Below the pieces are notes generated by a model that was not told the DNA's origin, did not search any database, and worked only from the letters and a program-made list of their open reading frames with translations. Below are positions 44,956 to 54,293 of a stretch of 64,000 nt of DNA, one piece after another; the stretch's first letter is position 1, and each line of letters begins with the position of its first letter. Both the position numbers and the translations under genes were made by a program. This stretch comes from Flavobacterium profundi. Its GTDB lineage: Bacteria; Bacteroidota; Bacteroidia; Flavobacteriales; Flavobacteriaceae. The stretch lies in contig NZ_VDCZ01000004.1 in the NCBI RefSeq assembly GCF_006491645.1, positions 186,001-250,000 of the forward strand, in the 5' to 3' direction.

Positions 44956-45933
44956 ATGAAGACAATTCAATTTAGAGAAGCTATTTGTGAGGCAATGAGC
45001 GAAGAAATGCGTCATGATGAATCTATATATTTAATAGGTGAAGAAGTAGCGGAATATAACGGTGCTTATAAGGCATCTAAAGGAATGCTTGATGAATTTG
45101 GGCCCAAAAGAGTTATTGATGCACCAATTGCTGAGTTGGGATTTGCTGGTATTGCAGTAGGTTCTGCAATGAATGGAAATCGTCCTATTGTAGAATTTAT
45201 GACTTTTAACTTTTCACTAGTTGGTATTGATCAAATTATCAATAATGCTGCGAAAATGAGACAAATGTCTGGTGGTCAATTTAATATTCCTATTGTTTTT
45301 AGAGGGCCAACAGCTTCTGCGGGTCAATTAGCTGCTACGCATTCACAAGCCTTTGAAAATTGGTATGCCAATTGTCCAGGACTTAAAGTGGTGGTTCCTT
45401 CTAATGTATATGATGCAAAGGGTCTTTTAAAATCTGCGATTCGTGATAACGATCCGGTTATTTTTATGGAATCGGAACAAATGTATGGAGATAAAGGTGA
45501 AGTGCCAGAAGGTGAATACACCTTGCCATTAGGTGTTGCAGATGTGAAAAGAGAAGGTAAAGATGTAACAATAGTTTCTTTTGGTAAAATTTTAAAAGAA
45601 GCTTTCATTGCTGCTGATGCTTTAGAAAAAGAAGGAATTTCATGTGAAATTATAGATTTAAGAACCGTTCGTCCTTTAGATTATGACACGGTTTTAAACT
45701 CGGTTAAAAAAACGAACCGATTGGTGATTTTAGAAGAAGCTTGGCCGTTTGGAAGTGTTGCTTCTGAAATTACCTATATGGTTCAAGAAAAAGCATTTGA
45801 TTATTTAGATGCGCCAATTCAAAGAATTACAACTGCCGATACTCCAGCTCCATATTCACCAGCTTTATTAAAAGAATGGTTGCCAAACGCTGATGATCTA
45901 ATCAAAGCAGTTAAAAAAGTTGCTTACAAGTAA
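44956..45933 (+). CDS. pdhB: Pyruvate dehydrogenase E1 component, beta subunit
   Basis: Thiamine-diphosphate-dependent decarboxylation of pyruvate, working with an E1-alpha subunit encoded elsewhere. The 325 residues contain IYLIGEEVAEYNGAYKASKG (conserved ThDP-site Glu region), DAPIAELGFAGIAVGSAMNG, PIVFRGPTASAGQLAATHSQ, NCPGLKVVVPSNVYDAKGLL and the C-terminal transketolase domain with LVILEEAWPFGSVASEI. The length is typical of E1-beta. The ordering resembles other Bacteroidota, where pdhB is separate from pdhA-pdhC; a 2-oxoisovalerate E1-beta is less likely. Confidence 0.93.
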   Translation: MKTIQFREAICEAMSEEMRHDESIYLIGEEVAEYNGAYKASKGMLDEFGPKRVIDAPIAELGFAGIAVGSAMNGNRPIVEFMTFNFSLVGIDQIINNAAKMRQMSGGQFNIPIVFRGPTASAGQLAATHSQAFENWYANCPGLKVVVPSNVYDAKGLLKSAIRDNDPVIFMESEQMYGDKGEVPEGEYTLPLGVADVKREGKDVTIVSFGKILKEAFIAADALEKEGISCEIIDLRTVRPLDYDTVLNSVKKTNRLVILEEAWPFGSVASEITYMVQEKAFDYLDAPIQRITTADTPAPYSPALLKEWLPNADDLIKAVKKVAYK

Positions 45934-46004
45934 ATAAAAACTTATTATATTTGAAACTTCATCAAGTAATTGATGGAGTTTTTTCTTTTTTTGAATTTAA
46001 AGAT

Positions 46005-48491
46005 ATGCGCTTACAAAAGATATTTTTTCTGTTTCTTTTATTTTCTGTTTTTGGTGTAGCCCAAACCAAAGTTGGAGGTAAAGTAGTAGATGAGTTTGGT
46101 GAACCCATTCCATTTGCAAATGTTATTTTTAAAAATTCAAAAGAAGGAGTTATTACAGATGAAAACGGTAGTTTTTATTTTGAATCCAAACAAAATTATA
46201 GCACCTTACAAATTTCTTTTATCGGTTTTGAGAAAAAAGAAATTCCTTTAAAACCAGGGTTGAATACTGGACTTACAATTGTTTTAAAAGAAGGAACGCA
46301 ATTGAAGGAAATTGTGGTGTATTCAGGTAAAACTTCTAAAAAAGACAATCCTGCTTTAGATATTTTGAGGAAAATTTGGGAACGAAGACGAAAGAATGGT
46401 CTCAAAATGTTCAATCAATATGAATATGATAAATATGAAAAAGTAGAATTCGATTTAAACACCATTGATTCTGCTTTTATGGCAAGTAAGATGTTCAAAG
46501 GGATGGAGTTTGTATTTGAACAAATAGATACCTCTAATATTTCTGGGAAAACATTTTTGCCTATTTTTATCAATGAAACGTTGAGCAAAGTATACGGCGA
46601 TAATGATTCCAAAAAATACAAAGAAATTATTGAAGCGAATAAAAATTCAGGTTTTAGTTCTGGTGATGGAGTGAATACCTTTATTAAAGATTTGTATGCC
46701 GACTACGATATTTATGATAATTATTTAAAATTCTTCGATAAAGATTTTGTAAGTCCTTTATCTCGTACAGGAATCAATGTGTATAATTATGTTCTAAATG
46801 ATAGTATGTTTATCGATAATAAATGGTGTTATAATATTGTTTATTATCCAAGACGAAAAAACGAACTTACCTTTAAAGGTGATTTTTGGGTGAACGATAC
46901 CACATTTGCTATCAAAAAGATAAATCTAGAAGCAAGTAAAAGTGCCAATATTAACTGGGTAAAAGAAATTTATATTGAGCAAGAGTACGATGTATTAAAC
47001 GATTCTGTTTTCCTATTGAAAAGAGATTACATGATGTCTGATTTTAGTTTTTCTAAAAAAGAAGAATCTAAAGGAGTCTACGGCAAAAGAACAACTCTTG
47101 CTAAAAATCATCAATTTGATATCAAAAAAGACGATAAATTCTATAAAGAAGAAGTTAATTATTACAATAATGAAGTCTTCAATCGCCCTAAAGAATATTG
47201 GGAAGCCAATCGCTTCGAAGAACTGAATAAAAACGAAGCGGGAATCTATACCATGTTAGATACTTTAAAAGAAGTGCCTCGATTTAAAAGAATTTACAAT
47301 TTAGCTTCTATCTTAGGAAGTGGTTATATTGAAATTCCAAAATGGAAAATGGATTACGGACCTATTTTCTCTACTTTTGGATACAATGATGTAGAAGGAG
47401 TGCGAACTCGTGTAGGTGGTAGAACCTATTTTGGAAGTAATGATTTATGGAGAATTCAAGGTTATTTGGCTTACGGTTTCAAAGATGATAAAGTAAAATA
47501 CGGTATCTCTGGAAAATGGATGGTCGATAAAAAAACAAGAATTATCTTATCTGCTGGAAATAGAAGAGATGTAGAACAAATAGGAGTCAGTTTAACCACT
47601 TCAAATGATGTGTTGGGAAGAAGTTTCGCTTCCTCTTCCTTATTTTCTAGCGGAACGAATAATAAATTAACTTCAGTAAATTTAACCACTTTAGGTTTTG
47701 AAATTGAACCAGCTAAAAACTTAACTTTCCAAGCTAATTTTTCCTATAGAACATTGGAATCTGCCTCTAACGAATTTAGCTTGAATTATTATACAGATGC
47801 CTCTAGAACTACTACAGAAAGCATGGTCAAACAGTCGGAAATTAATCTGGTAGCCGAGTTTACTCCAAAAAGAAGAACAGTAGGTTATGGTGTGGAACGT
47901 TTACTAGTAGATAATAATTTTCCAAGGGTTTTTATTAGCTATAGTCAGGGTTTAAAAGGGGTTATGAATAGCGATTTTGATTATCAAAAAGTGCAATTAT
48001 ATTACCGTCAGCCTGTTTTAATTGGTGGTTTTGGAAGATTGTTTACTACGATAGAGTTAGGAAAAACCTATGGTCAGATCCCATTGGGTTTAATGGGGGT
48101 CATCCCTGGAAACCAATCCTATTTTATTATCGATAACACGTATAATCTGTTGAATTATTACGATTTTGTGGCCGATGAATATGCTTCTTTACATTTTGAA
48201 CATCATTTTAATGGTAGATTGTTTTCAAGAGTGCCTTTGTTAAGAAAATTAAATTGGAGGGAAATTGTTGGTATCAAAGGGGTTTATGGTACTGTTTCAG
48301 AACAAAACCGACTCATTAATGCATCGGGTTTACTATATAGAGCTCCAGAAGATGTGTATTGGGAATACAACGCTGGAATTGGGAATATCTTTAAAGTGTT
48401 GCGAATCGATTTTGCTTGGAGGGGAAGTTATTTAACGATTCCTGATGCGAATAAATTCACCGTAAAAGCTTCTTTCGGATTCTATTTTTAA
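46005..48491 (+). CDS. DUF5686 outer-membrane protein with carboxypeptidase-like regulatory domain
   Basis: I start at ATG 46005 (MRLQKIFFLFLLFSVFGVAQ, a signal peptide); the frame extends upstream only to a TTG. The 828 residues comprise a carboxypeptidase regulatory-like beta-sandwich (about 22-105: GGKVVDEFGEPIPFANVIFK, then TDENGSFYF), then the long DUF5686 region (NPALDILRKIWERRRKNGL, SRTGINVYNYVLNDS, GDFWVNDTTFAIKKINLEAS) and a C-terminal barrel-like part ending KASFGFYF. It is probably an outer-membrane protein of unknown function. It sits 71 nt after pdhB. Confidence 0.9.
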   Translation: MRLQKIFFLFLLFSVFGVAQTKVGGKVVDEFGEPIPFANVIFKNSKEGVITDENGSFYFESKQNYSTLQISFIGFEKKEIPLKPGLNTGLTIVLKEGTQLKEIVVYSGKTSKKDNPALDILRKIWERRRKNGLKMFNQYEYDKYEKVEFDLNTIDSAFMASKMFKGMEFVFEQIDTSNISGKTFLPIFINETLSKVYGDNDSKKYKEIIEANKNSGFSSGDGVNTFIKDLYADYDIYDNYLKFFDKDFVSPLSRTGINVYNYVLNDSMFIDNKWCYNIVYYPRRKNELTFKGDFWVNDTTFAIKKINLEASKSANINWVKEIYIEQEYDVLNDSVFLLKRDYMMSDFSFSKKEESKGVYGKRTTLAKNHQFDIKKDDKFYKEEVNYYNNEVFNRPKEYWEANRFEELNKNEAGIYTMLDTLKEVPRFKRIYNLASILGSGYIEIPKWKMDYGPIFSTFGYNDVEGVRTRVGGRTYFGSNDLWRIQGYLAYGFKDDKVKYGISGKWMVDKKTRIILSAGNRRDVEQIGVSLTTSNDVLGRSFASSSLFSSGTNNKLTSVNLTTLGFEIEPAKNLTFQANFSYRTLESASNEFSLNYYTDASRTTTESMVKQSEINLVAEFTPKRRTVGYGVERLLVDNNFPRVFISYSQGLKGVMNSDFDYQKVQLYYRQPVLIGGFGRLFTTIELGKTYGQIPLGLMGVIPGNQSYFIIDNTYNLLNYYDFVADEYASLHFEHHFNGRLFSRVPLLRKLNWREIVGIKGVYGTVSEQNRLINASGLLYRAPEDVYWEYNAGIGNIFKVLRIDFAWRGSYLTIPDANKFTVKASFGFYF

Positions 48492-48499
48492 GCATTTTT

Positions 48500-48597
48500 T
48501 AGGTGTTCCCTTTCAGGTCGCGTCTTTCACTCTATCTTTTTTGTTTGTAGCAAACAAAAAAGGATGCCGTTGCAACCGCTAACACAAACAAAAATAG
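48500..48597. repeat. Structured intergenic repeat, copy B, with terminator-like hairpin
   Basis: TTTTTTGTTTG (48537-48547), loop TAG and CAAACAAAAAA (48551-48561) make a perfect 11-bp stem, flanked by AGGTCGCGTCTTTCACTCTA on the left and GGATGCCGTTGCAACCGCTA on the right. The right flank resembles the end of the element at 42.6 kb. It fills nearly all of the gap between the DUF5686 and glycosylase genes and could terminate transcription in either direction. Confidence 0.5.
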
Positions 48598-48598
48598 C

Positions 48599-49204
48599 AT
48601 GAAAAAAGACATTCCTTTTTTACTCCAAAAAGACGCTGTTTTTCAGGAAATCCTAAATTTGTATGGAGAGCCTTATATTGGTGCGAGACCAGAAGGTTTT
48701 GTGTCGCTTTGTAAGTTAATTATTGAGCAACAGGTATCCTTAGCTTCTGCTAAAGCATGTTTTGTAAAATTGGAATCTTTCTTAGGAACAGTAACACCAA
48801 CAACCATTCTTAAGGCTTCGGAAATTGATTTGAGAAATAATGGTTTGTCCAAACAAAAAGCCAATTATCTCAAAGCATTGGCAACTGCCGTTGTGGAAAA
48901 AACCTTGGATTTAGAAACCCTTTCCCAAAAAGAAGAAGCACAAATTAAAAAGGAATTAACAGCCGTAAAAGGAATTGGGAACTGGACCGCTGAAGTGTAT
49001 ATGATGTTCTGTCTTCAAAAGGAAAATGTATTTCCTATAGGAGATATCGCTTTGCAAAATACGCTTAAAGAATTGTATCCAGTAACAACTAAAGAAGAAA
49101 TGCTATCCTTAGCCAAAAAATGGGAACCGCAAGCTTCTTTAGCGACTTATTTTTTCTGGCATTATTACTTAAAAAAGCGCAATAGAGCACCTTTGGTTTA
49201 TTAA
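48599..49204 (+). CDS. DNA-3-methyladenine glycosylase II-like (AlkA/HhH-GPD family)
   Basis: Base-excision repair of alkylated purines. The 201-residue protein is an HhH-GPD domain: VSLCKLIIEQQVSLASAKA (helix pair), LSKQKANYLKALA, then the hairpin LTAVKGIGNWTAEVYMMF and the catalytic Asp in FPIGDIALQNTL. It lacks the N-terminal beta domain of Escherichia coli AlkA, which is common in short bacterial members. No iron-sulfur Cys cluster is present, arguing against EndoIII/MutY. Confidence 0.9.
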   Translation: MKKDIPFLLQKDAVFQEILNLYGEPYIGARPEGFVSLCKLIIEQQVSLASAKACFVKLESFLGTVTPTTILKASEIDLRNNGLSKQKANYLKALATAVVEKTLDLETLSQKEEAQIKKELTAVKGIGNWTAEVYMMFCLQKENVFPIGDIALQNTLKELYPVTTKEEMLSLAKKWEPQASLATYFFWHYYLKKRNRAPLVY

Positions 49205-49312
49205 ATTGTTAAATAACAATTATTTTACCTTTAGTTACAAAATAAATTGGGAATTCATTCTTTAAAAAAATCTAGAATGATTACATTTGCACCCGCTTTA
49301 AAAATAAAAAAA

Positions 49313-49843
49313 ATGACAGCAGATAAAGTTACAACATTTGATGTATTGATAGAAATTCCAAGAGGAAGTAGAAACAAATACGAATATGATTTCGATTTAA
49401 AAAGAATGCGTTTTGATAGAATGTTATTTTCTTCTATGATGTATCCTGCAGATTACGGATTTATTCCAGAAACGTTAGCTTTAGATGGAGACCCGTTAGA
49501 CGTTTTAGTTTTAGTAAACGAACCTACTTTTCCAGGTTGTGTCATGGAAGTAAAACCTATTGGAGTATTCCATATGGCTGATGATAAAGGTCCAGATGAA
49601 AAAGTAATTTGTGTACCCGTTTCTGATCCAATTTGGAATAAATTAAATGATTTAAGTGATGTAAATCCGCACTTAATTAAAGAAATCGAACATTTTTTCC
49701 AAGTTTACAAAGACTTAGAAAATAAAAAAGTAGATGTAGAAGGTTGGGGAGACGTAAATGAAGCAAAAGAGATTTTAGTAAAATGTACCAACCGTTTCAA
49801 CGAATTAGAAAATAAACCAGAAGGATTATTTAGTATTAAATAA
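49313..49843 (+). CDS. ppa: Inorganic pyrophosphatase (soluble, family I)
   Basis: Hydrolyses pyrophosphate in the cytoplasm. I start at ATG 49313 (MTADKVTTFDVLIEIPRGSR); the longer frame begins at a TTG. The 176 residues contain the family I active site: EIPRGSRNKYEYD, YPADYGFIPETLALDGDPLD (the D-G-D-P-L-D metal site) and VEGWGDVNEAKE with the conserved Lys/Tyr region replaced by local variants. TACATTTG (49282-49289) just upstream matches the -7 consensus. A membrane pyrophosphatase gene follows. Confidence 0.96.
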   Translation: MTADKVTTFDVLIEIPRGSRNKYEYDFDLKRMRFDRMLFSSMMYPADYGFIPETLALDGDPLDVLVLVNEPTFPGCVMEVKPIGVFHMADDKGPDEKVICVPVSDPIWNKLNDLSDVNPHLIKEIEHFFQVYKDLENKKVDVEGWGDVNEAKEILVKCTNRFNELENKPEGLFSIK

Positions 49844-49860
49844 ATTGTGATAATCCATGT

Positions 49861-49897
49861 AAAAAAGGCAATATTCATTAGGAATATTGCCTTTTTT
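49861..49897 (+). terminator. Terminator after ppa
   Basis: AAAAAAGGCAATATTC, loop ATTAG and GAATATTGCCTTTTTT form a perfect 16-bp stem ending in T6. Confidence 0.9.
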
Positions 49898-49954
49898 GTT
49901 TATTTTTGTTAAAAACCTTAAAATAAGTTTAACTAAAACAACCAAAAAAACTGT

Positions 49955-52495
49955 ATGAATTCAATAATGATTTACGTGCCTGTAATCATGGCATTATTAG
50001 GTTTAGCTTTTATGTTTTATAAAAGAGCCTGGGTTTTAAAACAAGATGCTGGCGATGGTAAAATGAAAGAAATCTCCGACTACATATATGAGGGAGCTTT
50101 GGCTTTCTTAAAAGCAGAATATAAATTGTTAACTTTTTTTGTTATTGGAGCCAGTATTGCTCTAGCGGCAATTTCATTTATAGTGCCAACAACACATATA
50201 CTTATTGTAGTAGCTTTCATCTTTGGAGCTATTTTTTCTGCATTAGCAGGAAATATGGGGATGAAGATTGCTACCAAAACGAATGTTAGAACCACTCAAG
50301 CTGCAAGAACCAGTTTACCTCAAGCGTTAAAAGTGTCTTTTGGCGGTGGAACTGTTATGGGTCTTGGTGTTGCAGGATTAGCCGTTTTAGGTTTAACGGT
50401 GTTTTTTATTATTTTATTTCAAGTTTTTATGAATGGAGTTTGGGAATCAACCATGTTTGATGGGGTTCAAAAATCTCCAACTGAATTGATGACTATCGTT
50501 TTAGAAACCTTAGCAGGCTTTTCTCTTGGAGCAGAATCCATTGCTCTTTTTGCACGTGTAGGTGGCGGAATCTACACTAAAGCGGCTGATGTAGGTGCGG
50601 ATTTAGTAGGTAAAGTTGAAGCAGGAATTCCAGAAGACGATCCTCGTAATCCTGCTACAATTGCTGATAATGTGGGTGATAATGTAGGTGACGTAGCAGG
50701 TATGGGAGCGGATTTGTTTGGTTCTTATGTAGCAACGGTACTAGCAGCTATGGTATTAGGTAATTATGTTATCAAAGATATGGGGGGTGCCATCCAAGAT
50801 GCTTTTGGAGGGATTGGACCTATTTTATTACCAATGGCAATTGCTGGTTTTGGAATTTTATTCTCTATCATTGGAACTATGTTAGTAAAAATTGCTTCTG
50901 ATGATGCTAAAGAAAAACAAGTTCAAGGAGCTTTAAATATTGGTAACTGGGTTTCTATTGGATTAACATTAGTTTCTTGTTATTTCTTAGTACAATATAT
51001 GTTGCCAGAAACCATGAAATTAAATTTTTATGGGGAAGGCTTAAAAGAAATTTCATCTATGCGTGTTTTCTACGCTACAATTGTTGGTTTGTTTGTAGGT
51101 GGAGCTATTTCATCAGTTACTGAATATTATACAGGATTGGGTACGAAACCCGTCTTAGCGATAGTTCAAAAATCTTCAACGGGGGCAGGAACCAACGTAA
51201 TTGCAGGTTTGGCAACCGGTATGATTTCTACTTTCCCAACAGTATTATTATTTGGTGGCGCTATTTGGGCATCTTATGCTTTAGCAGGTTTTTATGGTGT
51301 TGCTTTAGCAGCTTCTGCAATGATGGCAACAACTGCTATGCAGTTAGCTATTGATGCATTCGGACCTATTGCTGATAATGCAGGTGGAATTGCTGAGATG
51401 AGTGAGTTGCCAAAAGAAGTGCGTACTAGAACTGATATTTTAGATTCAGTAGGTAATACTACTGCTGCAACTGGAAAAGGTTTTGCAATTGCTTCTGCAG
51501 CATTAACTTCATTGGCTTTATTTGCTGCTTATGTTACTTTTACAGGGATAGATGGAATTAATATCTTCAAAGCTCCTGTATTAGCCATGTTATTTGTAGG
51601 CGGAATGATTCCTGTAGTTTTCTCAGCTTTAGCGATGAATTCTGTGGGTAAAGCTGCTATGGATATGGTTTACGAAGTACGTCGTCAATTCAAAGAAATT
51701 CCAGGTATCATGGAAGGAACTGGAAAACCAGAATATGGTAAGTGTGTGGAAATCTCTACAAAAGCGGCTTTACGCGAAATGATGTTGCCAGGTATTTTAA
51801 CTATTGGTTTCCCTATTGCAATTGTACTATTAGGAATGTTAGTATATCAAGACAATAATCAATTAGTAGCAGAAATGTTAGGGGGTTATATGGCTGGAGT
51901 TACCGTTTCAGGCGTGCTTTGGGCTGTTTTTCAAAATAACGCTGGTGGTGCTTGGGATAATGCAAAAAAATCTTTTGAAGCAGGTGTTGAAATTAATGGA
52001 GAAATGACTTATAAAGGTTCAGATGCTCATAAAGCAGCAGTAACTGGTGATACAGTGGGAGATCCTTTCAAAGATACATCAGGACCTTCGATGAATATTT
52101 TAATAAAATTAACGTGTTTGATAGGTTTGGTTATTGCTCCAATTTTAGGTGGGCATTCTGCTACATCTGAAATGGCTATGGGAGCGTGTTGTCATAAACA
52201 TGGTGCAATGGTGGAATGTGCTTCGATGAGTGAGGCTGAATGCATCGAAAAAGGTTGTGTGAACCCAAATTGTAAAATGTTACTAGGTGAAGTAGTTCAT
52301 AGTTTAAATCATGACGATCATGCACATTCAGAAATTCGTAAAGAAGTGCAAATTGAAAAAACAGTTGCTGATAATGGTACTGTTAAAGCAGTTGTAAAAA
52401 TTATAGAAATGCATGATGGAGAAGAAAAAGTTACTGAAAAAACTTTTGAAGGTACTGATGCAGAAGTAACAGAGCAAATTAAAATGTTGAAATAA
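49955..52495 (+). CDS. hppA: Membrane-integral ion-pumping pyrophosphatase with Cys/His-rich C-terminal tail
   Basis: Couples pyrophosphate hydrolysis to Na+ and/or H+ pumping. The 846 residues have about 16 membrane segments, the substrate site [20 protein letters not shown] and [20 protein letters not shown], and a second Asp-rich site [29 protein letters not shown] has Ala at the position that is Lys in K+-independent enzymes, so it should be K+-dependent. The core ends near APILGGHS; the last roughly 110 residues are extra, with six Cys and six His in about 50 residues (CCHKHG, VEC, AEC, KGC, NPNC, NHDDHAH) and then a charged tail. The ion specificity is not assigned. Confidence 0.95.
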   Translation: MNSIMIYVPVIMALLGLAFMFYKRAWVLKQDAGDGKMKEISDYIYEGALAFLKAEYKLLTFFVIGASIALAAISFIVPTTHILIVVAFIFGAIFSALAGNMGMKIATKTNVRTTQAARTSLPQALKVSFGGGTVMGLGVAGLAVLGLTVFFIILFQVFMNGVWESTMFDGVQKSPTELMTIVLETLAGFSLGAESIALFARVGGGIYTKAADVGADLVGKVEAGIPEDDPRNPATIADNVGDNVGDVAGMGADLFGSYVATVLAAMVLGNYVIKDMGGAIQDAFGGIGPILLPMAIAGFGILFSIIGTMLVKIASDDAKEKQVQGALNIGNWVSIGLTLVSCYFLVQYMLPETMKLNFYGEGLKEISSMRVFYATIVGLFVGGAISSVTEYYTGLGTKPVLAIVQKSSTGAGTNVIAGLATGMISTFPTVLLFGGAIWASYALAGFYGVALAASAMMATTAMQLAIDAFGPIADNAGGIAEMSELPKEVRTRTDILDSVGNTTAATGKGFAIASAALTSLALFAAYVTFTGIDGINIFKAPVLAMLFVGGMIPVVFSALAMNSVGKAAMDMVYEVRRQFKEIPGIMEGTGKPEYGKCVEISTKAALREMMLPGILTIGFPIAIVLLGMLVYQDNNQLVAEMLGGYMAGVTVSGVLWAVFQNNAGGAWDNAKKSFEAGVEINGEMTYKGSDAHKAAVTGDTVGDPFKDTSGPSMNILIKLTCLIGLVIAPILGGHSATSEMAMGACCHKHGAMVECASMSEAECIEKGCVNPNCKMLLGEVVHSLNHDDHAHSEIRKEVQIEKTVADNGTVKAVVKIIEMHDGEEKVTEKTFEGTDAEVTEQIKMLK

Positions 52496-52516
52496 AAAAT
52501 TAAAATAAATCAAATG

Positions 52517-52552
52517 AAAATCTCTTTTAATCTATTTTAAAAGAGATTTTTT
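52517..52552 (+). terminator. Terminator after hppA
   Basis: AAAATCTCTTTTAA (52517-52530) pairs with TTAAAAGAGATTTT (52537-52550) over a 6-nt loop, followed by more T residues. Confidence 0.85.
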
Positions 52553-52616
52553 GTTTCTAGTATTTGTTTCAATACATTTATAACAGATAATATATTATTA
52601 ATTGATTTAAATTAAT

Positions 52617-53609
52617 ATGAAAAACAGAAGAGATTTTTTAAAAACAACAGCAGCAGCTTCTGTTGGTTTAGCGTTCCAGTCGTTTAAAACGATTGAAGAA
52701 AATAGTAATAAAATAAATAGTATAATAAATAAACCTATTGTATTGTCCACTTGGAATTTCGGAATTCAAGCGAATGAAGAGGCTTGGAAAATTCTAAGTA
52801 ACAAGGGGAGAGCTTTAGATGCAGTTGAAGCTGGAGTTAAAATCCCTGAAGGAGATCCGAATGAAAGAAGTGTTGGTTTTGGTGGCAGACCCGATCGAGA
52901 CGGAAAAGTAACCTTAGACTCATGTATTATGGACGAATTTTCAAATATTGGTTCTGTAGCTGCATTGGAACATATTAAGCATCCTGTATCAGTTGCTAGA
53001 GCGGTTATGGAGAAAACACCTCATGTCATGTTAGTAGGAGATGGCGCTTTGCAATTTGCCCTTTCTCAAGGGTTTCAGAAAGAAAATTTATTAGTTGAAG
53101 CTTCTGAAAAAGAATGGAAAGAATGGTTAAAAAAGAGCGATTATAAACCTGTCGTTAATATTGAAAACCATGATACAATTGGTATGATTGCTCTAGATAG
53201 TCATGGCAATCTTTCAGGGGCTTGTACTACTAGCGGAATGGCTTTTAAAATGCACGGAAGAGTAGGTGATTCACCTATTATTGGTGCAGGGTTATTTGTA
53301 GACAATGAAATTGGAGCAGCGACAGCTACAGGACACGGAGAAGAAGTTATTCGAATTGTAGGCTGTCATTTAGTAGTCGAATTAATGAGACAAGGAAAAA
53401 CACCTCAAAAAGCATGTGAAGAGGCAGTATCACGAATTGTTAAACTAACAAAAAACAGAAATAAAAGCCTAAAAGACATTCAAGTAGGGTTTATTGCACT
53501 TAATAAAAAAGGAGAATACGGTGCTTACTGTATACAAAATGGTTTTAATTATGCTGTACAGGATACTTCTGGTAATAAATTAGTTGATTCAGCTTACTTT
53601 TTGAAATAA
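52617..53609 (+). CDS. Glycosylasparaginase (N4-(beta-N-acetylglucosaminyl)-L-asparaginase)
   Basis: Cleaves the GlcNAc-Asn bond left after N-glycoprotein degradation. The 330-residue Ntn-hydrolase has a twin-arginine type signal (KNRRDFLKTTAAASVGLAF), so it is exported folded, then GRALDAVEAGVKIPEGDPNE and the autocleavage site HDTIGMIALD, whose Thr becomes the nucleophile, followed by GNLSGACTTSGMAFK, GRVGDSPIIGAGLF and the substrate loop ATATGHGEEVIRIVGCH. It is the first gene of a three-gene operon with CutC and beta-mannosidase. Confidence 0.95.
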   Translation: MKNRRDFLKTTAAASVGLAFQSFKTIEENSNKINSIINKPIVLSTWNFGIQANEEAWKILSNKGRALDAVEAGVKIPEGDPNERSVGFGGRPDRDGKVTLDSCIMDEFSNIGSVAALEHIKHPVSVARAVMEKTPHVMLVGDGALQFALSQGFQKENLLVEASEKEWKEWLKKSDYKPVVNIENHDTIGMIALDSHGNLSGACTTSGMAFKMHGRVGDSPIIGAGLFVDNEIGAATATGHGEEVIRIVGCHLVVELMRQGKTPQKACEEAVSRIVKLTKNRNKSLKDIQVGFIALNKKGEYGAYCIQNGFNYAVQDTSGNKLVDSAYFLK

Positions 53610-53621
53610 TTAATCTGTAAA

Positions 53622-54293
53622 ATGCCACAATTAGAAATTGCTTGTTTTAATTTAAAATCAGCTGAAATCGCTTTTAAAAATGGAGCTGATCGCATAGAAT
53701 TATGTGTTGAAATGGATACAGGAGGAATTACACCTTCACTAGAAATGATTCAAAAAGCAAAAGTAAAAATCAACATTCCAATATATGTAATGATTCGTCC
53801 AAGAGGGGGTAATTTTGTATATAGTGAAACAGAATTTCAATGGATGCAATCGAAAATAAAAACATTGAAAGAAATTGGAGTTGATGGATTTGTGTTTGGA
53901 ATTTTAGAGGCTCAAAATAAAGTAAATAAGATTCAAAATAAAGCACTAGTTTCTTTGGCAAAACCTTTACCATGTACTTTTCATAGAGCTTTTGATGAGG
54001 TTCCAAATCCTTTCGAAGCATTAGAAGAACTGATTGCATGTGGTTTTCAAACTATTCTAACTTCTGGAAATGCTTCAAATGTTAACGAAGGTGTTACTCA
54101 ATTAACTTTATTGGTACAAAAGGCAACTAACAGAATAACGATTATGCCAGGTGGTGGTTTACGATCTTCAAATGTAAAAGAAATTTATGCCCAAACAAAA
54201 GCCAAGTTTTACCATTCTTCTGCAATTACTGATAAAACCGAAATTGCCAATCCTATTGAAATTCAACGCTTACAATCTATTTTAAATGAATAA
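53622..54293 (+). CDS. cutC: CutC-family protein
   Basis: The 223-residue protein shows the CutC TIM-barrel pattern: EIACFNLKSAEIAFKNGADR, ELCVEMDTGGITPSLEMIQK, VMIRPRGGNFVYSETEF, FVFGIL, CTFHRAFDEVPNPFEALEEL, GFQTILTSGNASNVNEGV and IMPGGGLRSSNVKEI. The name comes from copper homeostasis, but direct evidence for a copper role is weak across the family. Here it lies between glycosylasparaginase (12 nt upstream) and beta-mannosidase (8-nt overlap, ATGAATAA), which suggests a role in glycan or amino-sugar metabolism. Confidence 0.92.
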   Translation: MPQLEIACFNLKSAEIAFKNGADRIELCVEMDTGGITPSLEMIQKAKVKINIPIYVMIRPRGGNFVYSETEFQWMQSKIKTLKEIGVDGFVFGILEAQNKVNKIQNKALVSLAKPLPCTFHRAFDEVPNPFEALEELIACGFQTILTSGNASNVNEGVTQLTLLVQKATNRITIMPGGGLRSSNVKEIYAQTKAKFYHSSAITDKTEIANPIEIQRLQSILNE

